This document shows positions 9,601 through 15,173 of a stretch of DNA of 64,000 bases, piece by piece. Each line of letters starts with the position of its first letter. Position 1 is the first letter of the stretch. The notes below the pieces were generated by a model, which saw nothing but the letters and a program-made list of their open reading frames with translations, searched no databases and had not been told where the DNA came from. The stretch is from G958296245 sp965262055 (GTDB lineage Bacteria > Chloroflexota > Dehalococcoidia > Lucifugimonadales > G958296245): positions 1 to 64,000 of the forward strand of contig CBDHEI010000001.1 in the NCBI GenBank assembly GCA_965262055.1. The letters run 5' to 3'. A program made the position numbers and the translations under genes.

Positions 9601-10349
9601 GCCCACAGGAACTTGTTGCCCCCAATGGTCACGCTTTCCAGGTTGGGGAGGGCGCCCAGTTCGGCCGGCAGTACCCCGCTGAACTGGTTGTCGTGGAGAT
9701 ACAGGTCGGTCAGGCCGGTGAGAGCAGTCAGGCTGGCGGGCAGGGCGCCGGTCAACCGGTTGTTGCTGAGGTACAACTCCTCAAGGTTGCTGAGGCTGCC
9801 CAACTCCGGCGGGAGCTTCCCGCTCAGCCGGTTGTCCCGCAGGTCCAACTCGGTCAGGCTGGTGAAGCTGCCCAGCTCTTCGGGCAGTTCCCCGCTGAGG
9901 CCGTTGCCGCTGAGGTTCAGTTCGGTCACCCGGCCCCCGGTGCCGGTTGTGACGCCGTGCCACTGGCCGATGTCTTCGGTGTAGAGCCAGCCGTCGCTGT
10001 TCTGCCAGCTATCGCCGTTGGTGGCGTCAAAGAGGGCGATCAGCGCGGCCCCGTCGGATTCCGGGGGAAAGGGAATGCGGGGCCGGGGCGTAGCGGTGGG
10101 TTCAGGCGTAGCGGTGGGGCCTGTTGGGCGGGAGGAGCGAGTTGCGCCCGGCTCCGTTGGCCCGGTGGACCGCACCACGACCCCATCTTCGGTCTCATCA
10201 ATGGTGATGGTCCCGCCATCGCAGGCTGCGAAGGCGAACAGCAGGGCCAGGGAGATTAAGGCAAAGAGGCTAATTCTGCCGGAGAAGAGCCAGGGGGATG
10301 TGCGAGCGGCTCGGGCTACAGTGGTGGCGCTGGACGGTGTACGATTCAT
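6645..10349 (-). CDS. Giant leucine-rich-repeat lipoprotein
   Basis: A 1234-residue surface protein. The N-terminus has a hydrophobic segment ending in LLFAFAAC, so it is probably lipidated at Cys43 and anchored outside the cell. A Pro/Thr linker follows, then blocks that start with an LRR-capping segment (LIALFDATNGDSWQNSDGWL) and continue with many 24-residue plant-type repeats (LTGEIPPELGSLTNLTAL). The last 600 residues hold three near-identical copies of a module including YLADMVALVALYESAIGPEW; the DNA copies are nearly identical, with the word ATGACGGAAATCCAGTTCGG (+ strand) at 6816, 7509 and 8130. AAAGGAGG precedes the ATG. Likely role: adhesion or ligand binding; partner unknown. Repeat number could be distorted by assembly. 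Confidence 0.88.
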   Translation of the reverse strand: MNRTPSSATTVARAARTSPWLFSGRISLFALISLALLFAFAACDGGTITIDETEDGVVVRSTGPTEPGATRSSRPTGPTATPEPTATPRPRIPFPPESDGAALIALFDATNGDSWQNSDGWLYTEDIGQWHGVTTGTGGRVTELNLSGNGLSGELPEELGSFTSLTELDLRDNRLSGKLPPELGSLSNLEELYLSNNRLTGALPASLTALTGLTDLYLHDNQFSGVLPAELGALPNLESVTIGGNKFLWADSYPPGMLADLVGLSALYASAGGDGWADNANWLSDPAVASWSGVSIDGDGLVTGLDLSQNGLSGELPPALGNLAGLTQLDLSGNQLAEEIPAELGRLTGLTELHLHSNQLSGKLPADLGFLTGLTVLRVDNNQLDGALPAEVGNLSNLTELRLHSNRLSGQIPAGLGSLGNLTDLYLHDNQFSGELPSELGSLAVLEQVSLWGNQLSWAESYPPGILADMVALMALYDSAGGENWANSSNWLTAAPVGEWHGVTAFNDRVTELDLGQNQLSGEIPPQLGSLANLETLLLWQNQLTGEIPPTLGSLANLTALSLRNNELSGEIPPELGSLTNLTALGLNYNQLSGTIPPELGSLSNLERLSLNDNQLSGPVPAELGNLSNLTLLYLDTNQLSGELPSELGNLANLRQVSIWDNKLTGADSYANGYLADMVALVALYESAIGPEWQATLKTVPGRWASSKNWLNYNPLGQWDGVTTSGSDGSGRVTELDFRHASSQNQPTGLIGKIPPELGLLTALEKLNIQNNPQLTGPIPPELGNLTNLTDMNLSHAGLSGPIPPELGRLASLKKLNLASNQLSGPVPAELGNLANLTLLYLDNNGLSGELPSELGNLANLRQVSIWGNKLTWASSYANGYLADMVALVALYESAIGPEWQAILKTVPGRWASSKNWLNYNPLGQWDGVTTSGSDGSGRVTELDFRHASSQYQPTGLIGKIPPELGLLTALEKLNIQNNPQLTGELPPELGNLTSLEKLNLSGNQLTGELPPELGNLTNLTELYLYSNSLSGEIPPELGSLTNLTALGLNGNQLSGTIPPELGSLTNLTALYLDNNGLSGELPSELGNLANLRQVSIWGNKLTWASSYANGYLADMVALVALYESAIGPEWQAILKTVPGRWASSKNWLNYNPLGQWDGVTTSGSDGSGRVTELDFRHASSQYQPTGLIGKIPPELGLLTALEKLNIQNNPQLTGCIPSSLRGIEYTGDLPFCN
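6704..8460. repeat. Three near-identical blocks of about 430 bp inside the LRR gene
   Basis: Blocks begin near 6704, 7397 and 8027. Corresponding points are 693 bp and 621 bp apart; the difference of 72 bp is exactly one 24-codon LRR unit. Only a handful of base differences are visible between blocks, which implies recent duplication or gene conversion. Confidence 0.85.
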
Positions 10350-10421
10350 GGTCTCGAACCTCCTTTAATCTACATGGATGGACCGGATTTTAGAATTGTG
10401 GAACCTCTGAAATAACCCTTT

Positions 10422-10461
10422 CGTCGTTCCTGCTTTCACAGGAACCTCTGTCCGCAACATT

Positions 10462-10489
<28 letters not shown>
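10422..10489. repeat. REP-like palindromic element
   Basis: CGTCGTTCCTGC at 10422-10433 pairs with GCAGGAACGACG at 10478-10489, and inner copies of CAGGAACC and GGTTCCTG lie between. It overlaps the 3' end of the TPP-enzyme relic, whose last residues, VPAQAGT, are encoded by the palindrome. Confidence 0.7.
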
Positions 10490-11000
<511 letters not shown>

Positions 11001-11339
11001 AGAACTAATGTGTCGGCATCGAAGCGGAAGACGCGGGACGGCGCGGCGGCGTTGGCCCCCTGGGGCGTGGAACGCAGCCCATTGGCGTCTATGCTCGTCC
11101 GGCTTATCATTGCGGCTGGACCACCAGCATGTAGTTTCACCCGGCTTTCTTGCGGCAACTATTGAAGAACCCGGAGGTTCCCTGTAGAGAATATGCCACA
11201 GTCCATCAGGGAAAGTCAATATCTCCGCACCGGTTCACCGGGGTTGAAACGCAAAGAAACGACATACATGGGCAGGGGGATGGAATCGTGGATAAGGAGG
11301 GCCGCAGACGCGGCGGAACGGGAAGGAGGTGAGGCTCGG
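11001..11339. other. Gene-free stretch beyond the poly-G tract
   Basis: Frames on both strands are short or compositionally odd. One minus-strand frame (RVKLHAGGPAAM, SRVFRFDADTLV) looks protein-like, but I could not assign it. It may be an unrelated piece joined by the poly-G tract. Confidence 0.35.
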
Positions 11340-11711
11340 CTACTCCCCGGCCTCTATGACGACCCGTCCGCCGCTCCGAACCTGGATGCTCAAATCGTGG
11401 CTGTCCAGCAGTCGCATACCTATGAGCGGGGTGGCATCAGATATATGGGCATAGACCTGCCTCGGCTGGCCGTCCCAGAGTACCGTTACGTAGTAGACGT
11501 CGAATCTAACCTGAGTGCCGTCGGCCAGAAACGCCGAGGCACGGGTCACGAAGGGCAGTCCCAGTTCCGTCACCAGTGGCGACGGCAGCGACAGAAAGGC
11601 ATTGAAGCCGGTATCGACAACTGCCTCTACCTCCCGGCCCTGCCCCGACGGACCTTGCACTGCAAGCCTTACGATGGGTTCGTAGGCGGAGTTCACTACC
11701 CCCTGAATCAC
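11340..11711 (-). CDS. Retropepsin-like aspartic protease (clan AA)
   Basis: A 123-residue single-domain protein with the retroviral-type catalytic motif VVDTGF (Asp33), hydrophobic flanks (EAVVDTGFNAFLSLP) and, later, the ATPLIGMRLL segment that matches the hydrophobic-hydrophobic-Gly signature near the end of this fold. Such single-domain enzymes work as homodimers with one Asp from each chain. No signal peptide is present, so it is probably cytoplasmic. Its ATG overlaps the stop of the upstream gene by four bases (ATGA), so the two are translationally coupled. Substrate unknown. Confidence 0.8.
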   Translation of the reverse strand: MIQGVVNSAYEPIVRLAVQGPSGQGREVEAVVDTGFNAFLSLPSPLVTELGLPFVTRASAFLADGTQVRFDVYYVTVLWDGQPRQVYAHISDATPLIGMRLLDSHDLSIQVRSGGRVVIEAGE

Positions 11712-12022
11712 TGGGCGCTCCGCAGCGCTCTGCCACCGAAGTGATGGACCGCCCGATGGCCTACCCGCAAAGACCAGACGTCTATAGCCTCTGGTCGCTG
11801 CGACCGCAGACTCTCCACTGCGTCAGGGATGTCGTCGCCGATGGCCCAGAGTCCGGTGTCCACGTCGATGGAGACGATCTCGCCGTGGTGGTCGGCTTCG
11901 ACCTTGTGTCGGATGTCGCGCTCGTAGATCTCGTCGCCGAGACGGGCCGTCTCCTCTTTCAGGCGAGTGGGAGCGGTGGGCCTCGCTGTCTTTGTCGTCG
12001 CCGGGGTGTCTCCGTCTTTCAT
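11708..12022 (-). CDS. Small hypothetical protein coupled to the retropepsin-like protease
   Basis: A 104-residue protein starting MKDGDTPATTK, preceded by GAGAGGGGG four bases before ATG. After a Thr/Lys-rich N-terminus comes a helical segment (LKEETARLGDEIYERDI) and then HHGEIVSIDVDTGLWAIGDD, followed by DAVESLRSQRPEAIDVWSLRVGH. It overlaps the protease start by ATGA. Pairs of a small acidic protein and a clan AA protease suggest a regulatory partner or antitoxin-like role, but I do not recognise the family. An alternative ATG five codons upstream (12037) is possible. Confidence 0.6.
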   Translation of the reverse strand: MKDGDTPATTKTARPTAPTRLKEETARLGDEIYERDIRHKVEADHHGEIVSIDVDTGLWAIGDDIPDAVESLRSQRPEAIDVWSLRVGHRAVHHFGGRALRSAQ

Positions 12023-12230
12023 GCGTCCCCCTCTCATAGGTGTGTTCCTACGCCTCGCATTCTACCATTTTGCGGGAGGTTGGAACAACGGAAAAGGGCC
12101 GCGCACACAGGGGCAGGCAGGAGAGAGACCGCTCACGCAGCGGACTCCCCACGTCGTCTTGTGGCCTAGAGCCCGCGCCTGTCTGTAGCTGGACGGACAA
12201 GGCCGACCGCCTTATGATTTGCACTATAGG

Positions 12231-12405
12231 CTTACAGACTGCCCAGCCGCATCTCGAAGACGGTTCCGTCTATCGTCCAAAATTAGGCCCAGCGTGACGC
12301 TCCTGCCGTCCCTCTGCCCCGACGCGTCACACTACAGGAATCGCGAGTCCTCGGTGCGCCGACAGACTGCCGAGCGGCATCTCGAAGATAGTGGTATCTA
12401 CCGTA
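12231..12405 (+). repeat. Two copies of a dispersed ~50-bp repeat (third copy near 58690)
   Basis: ACAGACTGCCCAGCCGCATC TCGAAGACGG at about 12234 recurs as ACAGACTGCCGAGCGGCATC TCGAAGATAG at about 12362, and in inverted orientation near 58640-58700. A frame through it reads LEDGSVYR or LEDGSAYR, but the copies are not in matching open frames, so this is a DNA repeat rather than a protein domain. Confidence 0.5.
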
Positions 12406-12408
12406 AGC

Positions 12409-12480
12409 GGTGGTGGGCCAGCGTGGACTCGAACCCCGTAGGCCGCTGGCCGTAGAGGCCCCTAAGCGGCCCTCACCCAT
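12409..12480 (-). other. tRNA-like 3' end (T-arm and CCA), no complete cloverleaf
   Basis: Read on the minus strand it ends GGGGTTCGAGTCCACGCTGG then CCCACCA, which looks like a T-arm, acceptor strand and encoded CCA. Upstream there is a strong hairpin (CCGCT...AGCGG) but no acceptable D-arm plus anticodon arm. It could be the relic of a tRNA used as an attachment site, or chance. Confidence 0.25.
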
Positions 12481-12633
12481 TCTGGGGGGGCAGATCGAGC
12501 CATTGCGCGCATGGCGCTGGCTAGCCTGTCCACGCTGGCGTCGGCTTCTTTCTGCGTGTCGGGGCTGACCCCCCCGCGGGCGGCGCGGGCGTTGACGGAG
12601 GAGAGCGGAATTCCGCTACCCTCCGTGTATTGG

Positions 12634-12843
12634 TTATTCTCCCCACCTGAGCTTGTCCTTCGCGGCCATTACCATCGCTCGCTGGCCGGTGTCGAGATTC
12701 TGCCGGCTCATGTTGGCGCTCAGCACGAAATCCACAACGTCTGTGTCGTCGTCCAGGTAGCGCATTGGGGGCTTGACGCCCAGCTCTTGACACGCGAGAT
12801 AGCAGTTGCGCCCGTAGATCGCGGTCCCGCGCCGGTTCTCGTC
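12634..12843 (-). pseudogene. Fragment of a ParB/Srx-like domain protein
   Basis: The sequence GTAIYGRNCYLACQELGV, then DFVLSANMSRQNLDTGQRAM, closely follows the ParB-like nuclease-domain pattern (hydrophobic-D/Y-GRNRYxAC and FVLSxNxxRRxL) common in plasmid and phage partition or methyltransferase-associated proteins. The upstream frame is not protein-like and has no start with a ribosome binding site, and the frame ends shortly after AKDKLRWGE, where the family normally continues for 100-200 residues. The usual R-H-L of the motif is replaced by RQNL. It is probably a decayed gene at the distal side of the integrative element. Confidence 0.5.
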
Positions 12844-13339
12844 CAGACGGCTCGAAATAACTGAAAGTGGGCCATGCGAGCGCCGGGTGGACTGAGCATC
12901 AGATAGGACGACGACGTAGACTCTGCGCAGAGAAAGCGGTGAAGTGGCGCGATTTACCGGAAGGAAGTGGGACGCGACATCGTGTAGGCCAACTCGCCCA
13001 CTCAGCAAGGGCCGCCGCCACCCCGGAGTATACAGCGAGACCGGCGCGCGCTGCGGCGCTAGCAGGGCAGGGAGCGACGGTACGCCCCTGGGCGGTCCCA
13101 GGGTCAAGGGGCGTTCAAGGGCGCACTGTGGCTCGCGTGGAACAGGAAAGCGGGTACATCCGCTGCATCGGAAGCGAGGGGCGGAGTAGCCTGGCCAGCA
13201 TTCGACATGTTGCTGGTGAACCATAGTGGATAGAAACTAAGATTCTCTCTCGTTGGCGCCTTGACTTTCCTGATCTGCCTTGAGCTGCTGCAACGCTGCT
13301 AAGTCCCCTGGTCCTGATGCATTGAGTCGCCGTCGTCTG
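12844..13339. other. Stretch with no supported gene
   Basis: Open frames exist on both strands but show no motif or ribosome binding site. The 5' half of the ParB-like relic may once have lain here. Confidence 0.35.
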
Positions 13340-13726
13340 TCAGCGCTGGGGCTCTTGGGCTTCACGGGCCTGCCCATCTACGGCCCCGGTATCGTTGTCC
13401 AGCTCCTTCTTGAGCTCCGGGTCCAGCCTCTTCTTGAGCTCCGCCGTGAGCGCCTTGTTCTCTCTCGCCCTCTTCTCCTGCTCTAGCAGCTCACGCTCTC
13501 TGTCCGTGCGCCCGTCCGGATTAAGCGGTGTGCGATTCAGCTTCACACGCCTGAGCGCTGGCAACTTGGGATCGTCCTTGATTCCGACGTGAGTTTTGCC
13601 GTTCACGACGCGAGACACGGTGTTGCGATGGATGGCCAGCGCCTTGGCAATCGACCCCACCCGGTAGCCCGCCGCGTGGTATCGCTGAATGAGTCTAACG
13701 TGGTCTTCTGGTAGTGGTCTCGGCAC
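13340..13726 (-). CDS. Helix-turn-helix protein with C-terminal charged helix
   Basis: The N-terminal half carries a resolvase/transposase-type HTH: LPEDHVRLIQRYHAAGYRVG then SIAKALAIHRNTVSRVVNG. The C-terminal half is a long Arg/Glu/Lys helix (RERELLEQEKRARENKALTA) likely to form a coiled coil. The start is taken as GTG at 13726 because AAGGAGGG lies five bases upstream; a longer frame to 13777 lacks such a site. It is the last gene of the minus-strand gene set of the integrative element and shares the HTH style of the 14128-14325 protein. Probably a regulator of the element. Confidence 0.7.
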   Translation of the reverse strand: MPRPLPEDHVRLIQRYHAAGYRVGSIAKALAIHRNTVSRVVNGKTHVGIKDDPKLPALRRVKLNRTPLNPDGRTDRERELLEQEKRARENKALTAELKKRLDPELKKELDNDTGAVDGQAREAQEPQR

Positions 13727-13857
13727 TTCACCCTCCTTGCACCTTGTATGCACACCTTCCCGAACACTTTTGTACACCTGCCGAGCACCGCGGCCCCTAG
13801 CTAGCTCTCGTACAAACAGAGGACAAGGTGAAATGTGTCCCCCCCGAAAGCCCCTAT

Positions 13858-13863
13858 ATTATA
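13858..13863 (-). promoter_or_regulatory. Consensus -10 box upstream of the HTH gene
   Basis: TATAAT on the minus strand inside an AT-rich patch, about 130 bases before the GTG at 13726. The -35 position (TCAGAG) is poor, so this is a weak or activator-dependent candidate. A TTTGTAC/GTACAAA inverted repeat lies between it and the gene. Confidence 0.35.
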
Positions 13864-13910
13864 TATATAGGAGGAGAGAACTCTGACACCACGTCGATGG
13901 CCCCTGGGGA

Positions 13911-14135
13911 CTACCCTCGGACGGCGAACCCTCCGAGTCGACGGGGCCGCCGATGGTGCTTGCGGTAGTGGCGGCGCGACGTTCTGCGAGAGAGCTCCTT
14001 GCGGTGATACCGGCTGCACCCCGACGAGCAGGTGATCGCCGTGGGAAATCTCTGCCGTCGCTCAGGTGGGATGCGATGGCGGCATACGCGGCACCGGGTC
14101 CGCGTCACAGAACTCCGGTGACCCCCATCAAGCAT
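13911..14135 (-). CDS. Small zinc-finger protein
   Basis: A 74-residue basic protein with paired cysteines CRVCRHRIP and ITCSSGCSRYHRKEL, followed by an Arg/His-rich tail (RRTSRRHYRKHHRRPRR). The CxxC...CxxxC spacing fits a treble-clef zinc ribbon. It is the same type as the 14561-14725 protein (CRVCNRTI...VSCSRRCSDAN). Its ATG overlaps the end of the preceding gene by eight bases. The basic tail suggests nucleic-acid binding. The family is not named here. Confidence 0.6.
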   Translation of the reverse strand: MLDGGHRSSVTRTRCRVCRHRIPPERRQRFPTAITCSSGCSRYHRKELSRRTSRRHYRKHHRRPRRLGGFAVRG

Positions 14136-14325
14136 CCACCGGCACTCCCTCCCGAAAAAGCGGCTCCAGGTCGTCCGGCACGTTCACATAGGTCTTGCGG
14201 TGACAGATCCGTGACGCTATTACCACGTGGACGTTGTACTTCCGGCTCAGGTCAGTGATCCGGTGACCGGCGTCGAAGAACCTCCTCATCTCGCTGATCT
14301 CCCCTGCTGATAGCCGTTTCCTCAT
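14128..14325 (-). CDS. Small helix-turn-helix protein
   Basis: A 65-residue protein with an HTH resembling the start of resolvases or IS helix-turn-helix proteins: LSAGEISEMRRFFDAGHRIT then DLSRKYNVHVVIASRICHRK. AAAGGAG lies upstream of the ATG, which overlaps the stop of the preceding gene by ATGA. It is one of two such HTH proteins in the set. Function: probable DNA-binding regulator. Confidence 0.65.
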   Translation of the reverse strand: MRKRLSAGEISEMRRFFDAGHRITDLSRKYNVHVVIASRICHRKTYVNVPDDLEPLFREGVPVDA

Positions 14326-14564
14326 GTTGCAGCTCCTTTCACTTGGTCAGCCGTTTTTACTTGAACCCCACGGCGCGCCTTCGAGGGCCTCGAGGCTCTC
14401 AATGGTAGGCGGGGCGCTCCGAGGGTAGCGCCCCGCCTGAAGCTTGGCCGTCGCGTTCGCCAGCACCGAGCACGGAGTACAGCACCGTCGCCGACGGCCG
14501 TGGCCGAACGGCTGTAGATCGGCGTCCATACTCGGCCCGGTTGAAGGTCTGGCTCATTGCTCAT
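14322..14564 (-). CDS. Small hypothetical protein in an ATGA-coupled gene train
   Basis: The 80-residue frame begins MSNEPDLQPGRVWTPIYSR. Its start overlaps the stop of the zinc-finger gene 14561-14725 by ATGA, and its stop overlaps the start of 14128-14325 by ATGA; overlaps at both ends support it being translated. The C-terminal two thirds are Arg-rich and not family-like. An alternative frame in the same DNA (LQAGRYPRSAPPTIESLEAL) looks more protein-like, so a frameshift near the middle is possible. Confidence 0.5.
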   Translation of the reverse strand: MSNEPDLQPGRVWTPIYSRSATAVGDGAVLRARCWRTRRPSFRRGATLGAPRLPLRASRPSKARRGVQVKTADQVKGAAT

Positions 14565-14725
14565 GCCTTATCCCGGCGTCGCCGCCGCTTGTACGCCCGG
14601 CTGGCGCACCGACGGCCATTAGCGGAATTCGCGTCCGAGCACCGACGGCTACAGCTCACGGCCCAGGGCCAGCGTTCAAGTCGCTCGCCGTCGATGGTCC
14701 TGTTGCATACCCGGCAGTTGGCCAT
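14561..14725 (-). CDS. 54-residue zinc-finger protein
   Basis: Short gene reading MANCRVCNRTIDGERLERWP and onward. Cysteines CxxC (residues 4 and 7) and CSRRC (about 26-30) form a probable zinc ribbon, and the C-terminus is strongly basic (AYKRRRRRDK). It closely resembles the 13911-14135 protein, so the element carries two paralogues. A weak GGGGG site precedes the ATG. Its stop overlaps the next start by ATGA. Nucleic-acid binding is likely. Confidence 0.6.
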   Translation of the reverse strand: MANCRVCNRTIDGERLERWPWAVSCSRRCSDANSANGRRCASRAYKRRRRRDKA

Positions 14726-15173
14726 AGGCTATATACCCCCTGTCCGAATGGCCGTAGAGGCGTGGTAAATCGTCTCTTCCATGCTTGGGGCTAGGGCTGG
14801 CGGCTTTCGTGGGCCCTGCCCCTGCCAGCGCCCACGCGCTCACGGGTCTCGCCGCCCTCGACCCCCCGGCGGTTGATGCTCTGGCCGCGTCTAGCCAACC
14901 GCCATAGCCGAAGGCTCCAGCCCGTGGCCGCTGCGGCCGCGAGGCCGACGAAAACGAGGCCGCTGCTGAATTCCAGCGCCGCAAGCTAAACCCAGCCCGC
15001 ACCGACCCTGAGGGCCAAGACAAGAATCGCGGCCACCGCGAGCCCCCCGCACCCTCTTCCATTGCGTCGAGTACGGACGCAACCGTCACCAGCTCATCCT
15101 TTTCGTGTCTGCCCCTGATATACCCGCACTCCTTGCACGTCGTCCGCCTCGACCACCTTTCATCGTGAGTCAT
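14676..15173 (-). CDS. Hypothetical protein with CxxC motif, possibly frameshifted
   Basis: The ATG overlaps the stop of the primase gene (ATGA), supporting translation of MTHDERWSRRTTCKECGYIR and the helix that follows (HEKDELVTVASVLDAMEEG). After about residue 45 the frame becomes atypical and runs 50 bases into the next gene. In a neighbouring frame of the same DNA two membrane-helix-like segments appear (LAVAAILVLALRVGAGWV, amber stop, then SGLVFVGLAAAAATGWSL), ending at 14791. The original product may therefore have been a small membrane protein now broken by a frameshift and a stop codon. Low certainty. Confidence 0.35.
   Translation of the reverse strand: MTHDERWSRRTTCKECGYIRGRHEKDELVTVASVLDAMEEGAGGSRWPRFLSWPSGSVRAGFSLRRWNSAAASFSSASRPQRPRAGAFGYGGWLDAARASTAGGSRAARPVSAWALAGAGPTKAASPSPKHGRDDLPRLYGHSDRGYIAYGQLPGMQQDHRRRAT

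Noticed and set aside
11370..11400. Distal att site matching the tRNA-Gln 3' end (CGAACCTGG)
   Set aside because: The match is only about nine bases and lacks the acceptor stem; no convincing duplicate of the tRNA 3' end was found in the window.
12409..12480. Complete tRNA gene
   Set aside because: T-arm and CCA are present but no acceptable acceptor, D-arm and anticodon-arm combination could be drawn; kept only as a tRNA-like relic.
12867..13226. Plus-strand frame in the gap between the ParB-like relic and the HTH gene
   Set aside because: No start signal or motif, and composition typical of non-coding GC-rich sequence.
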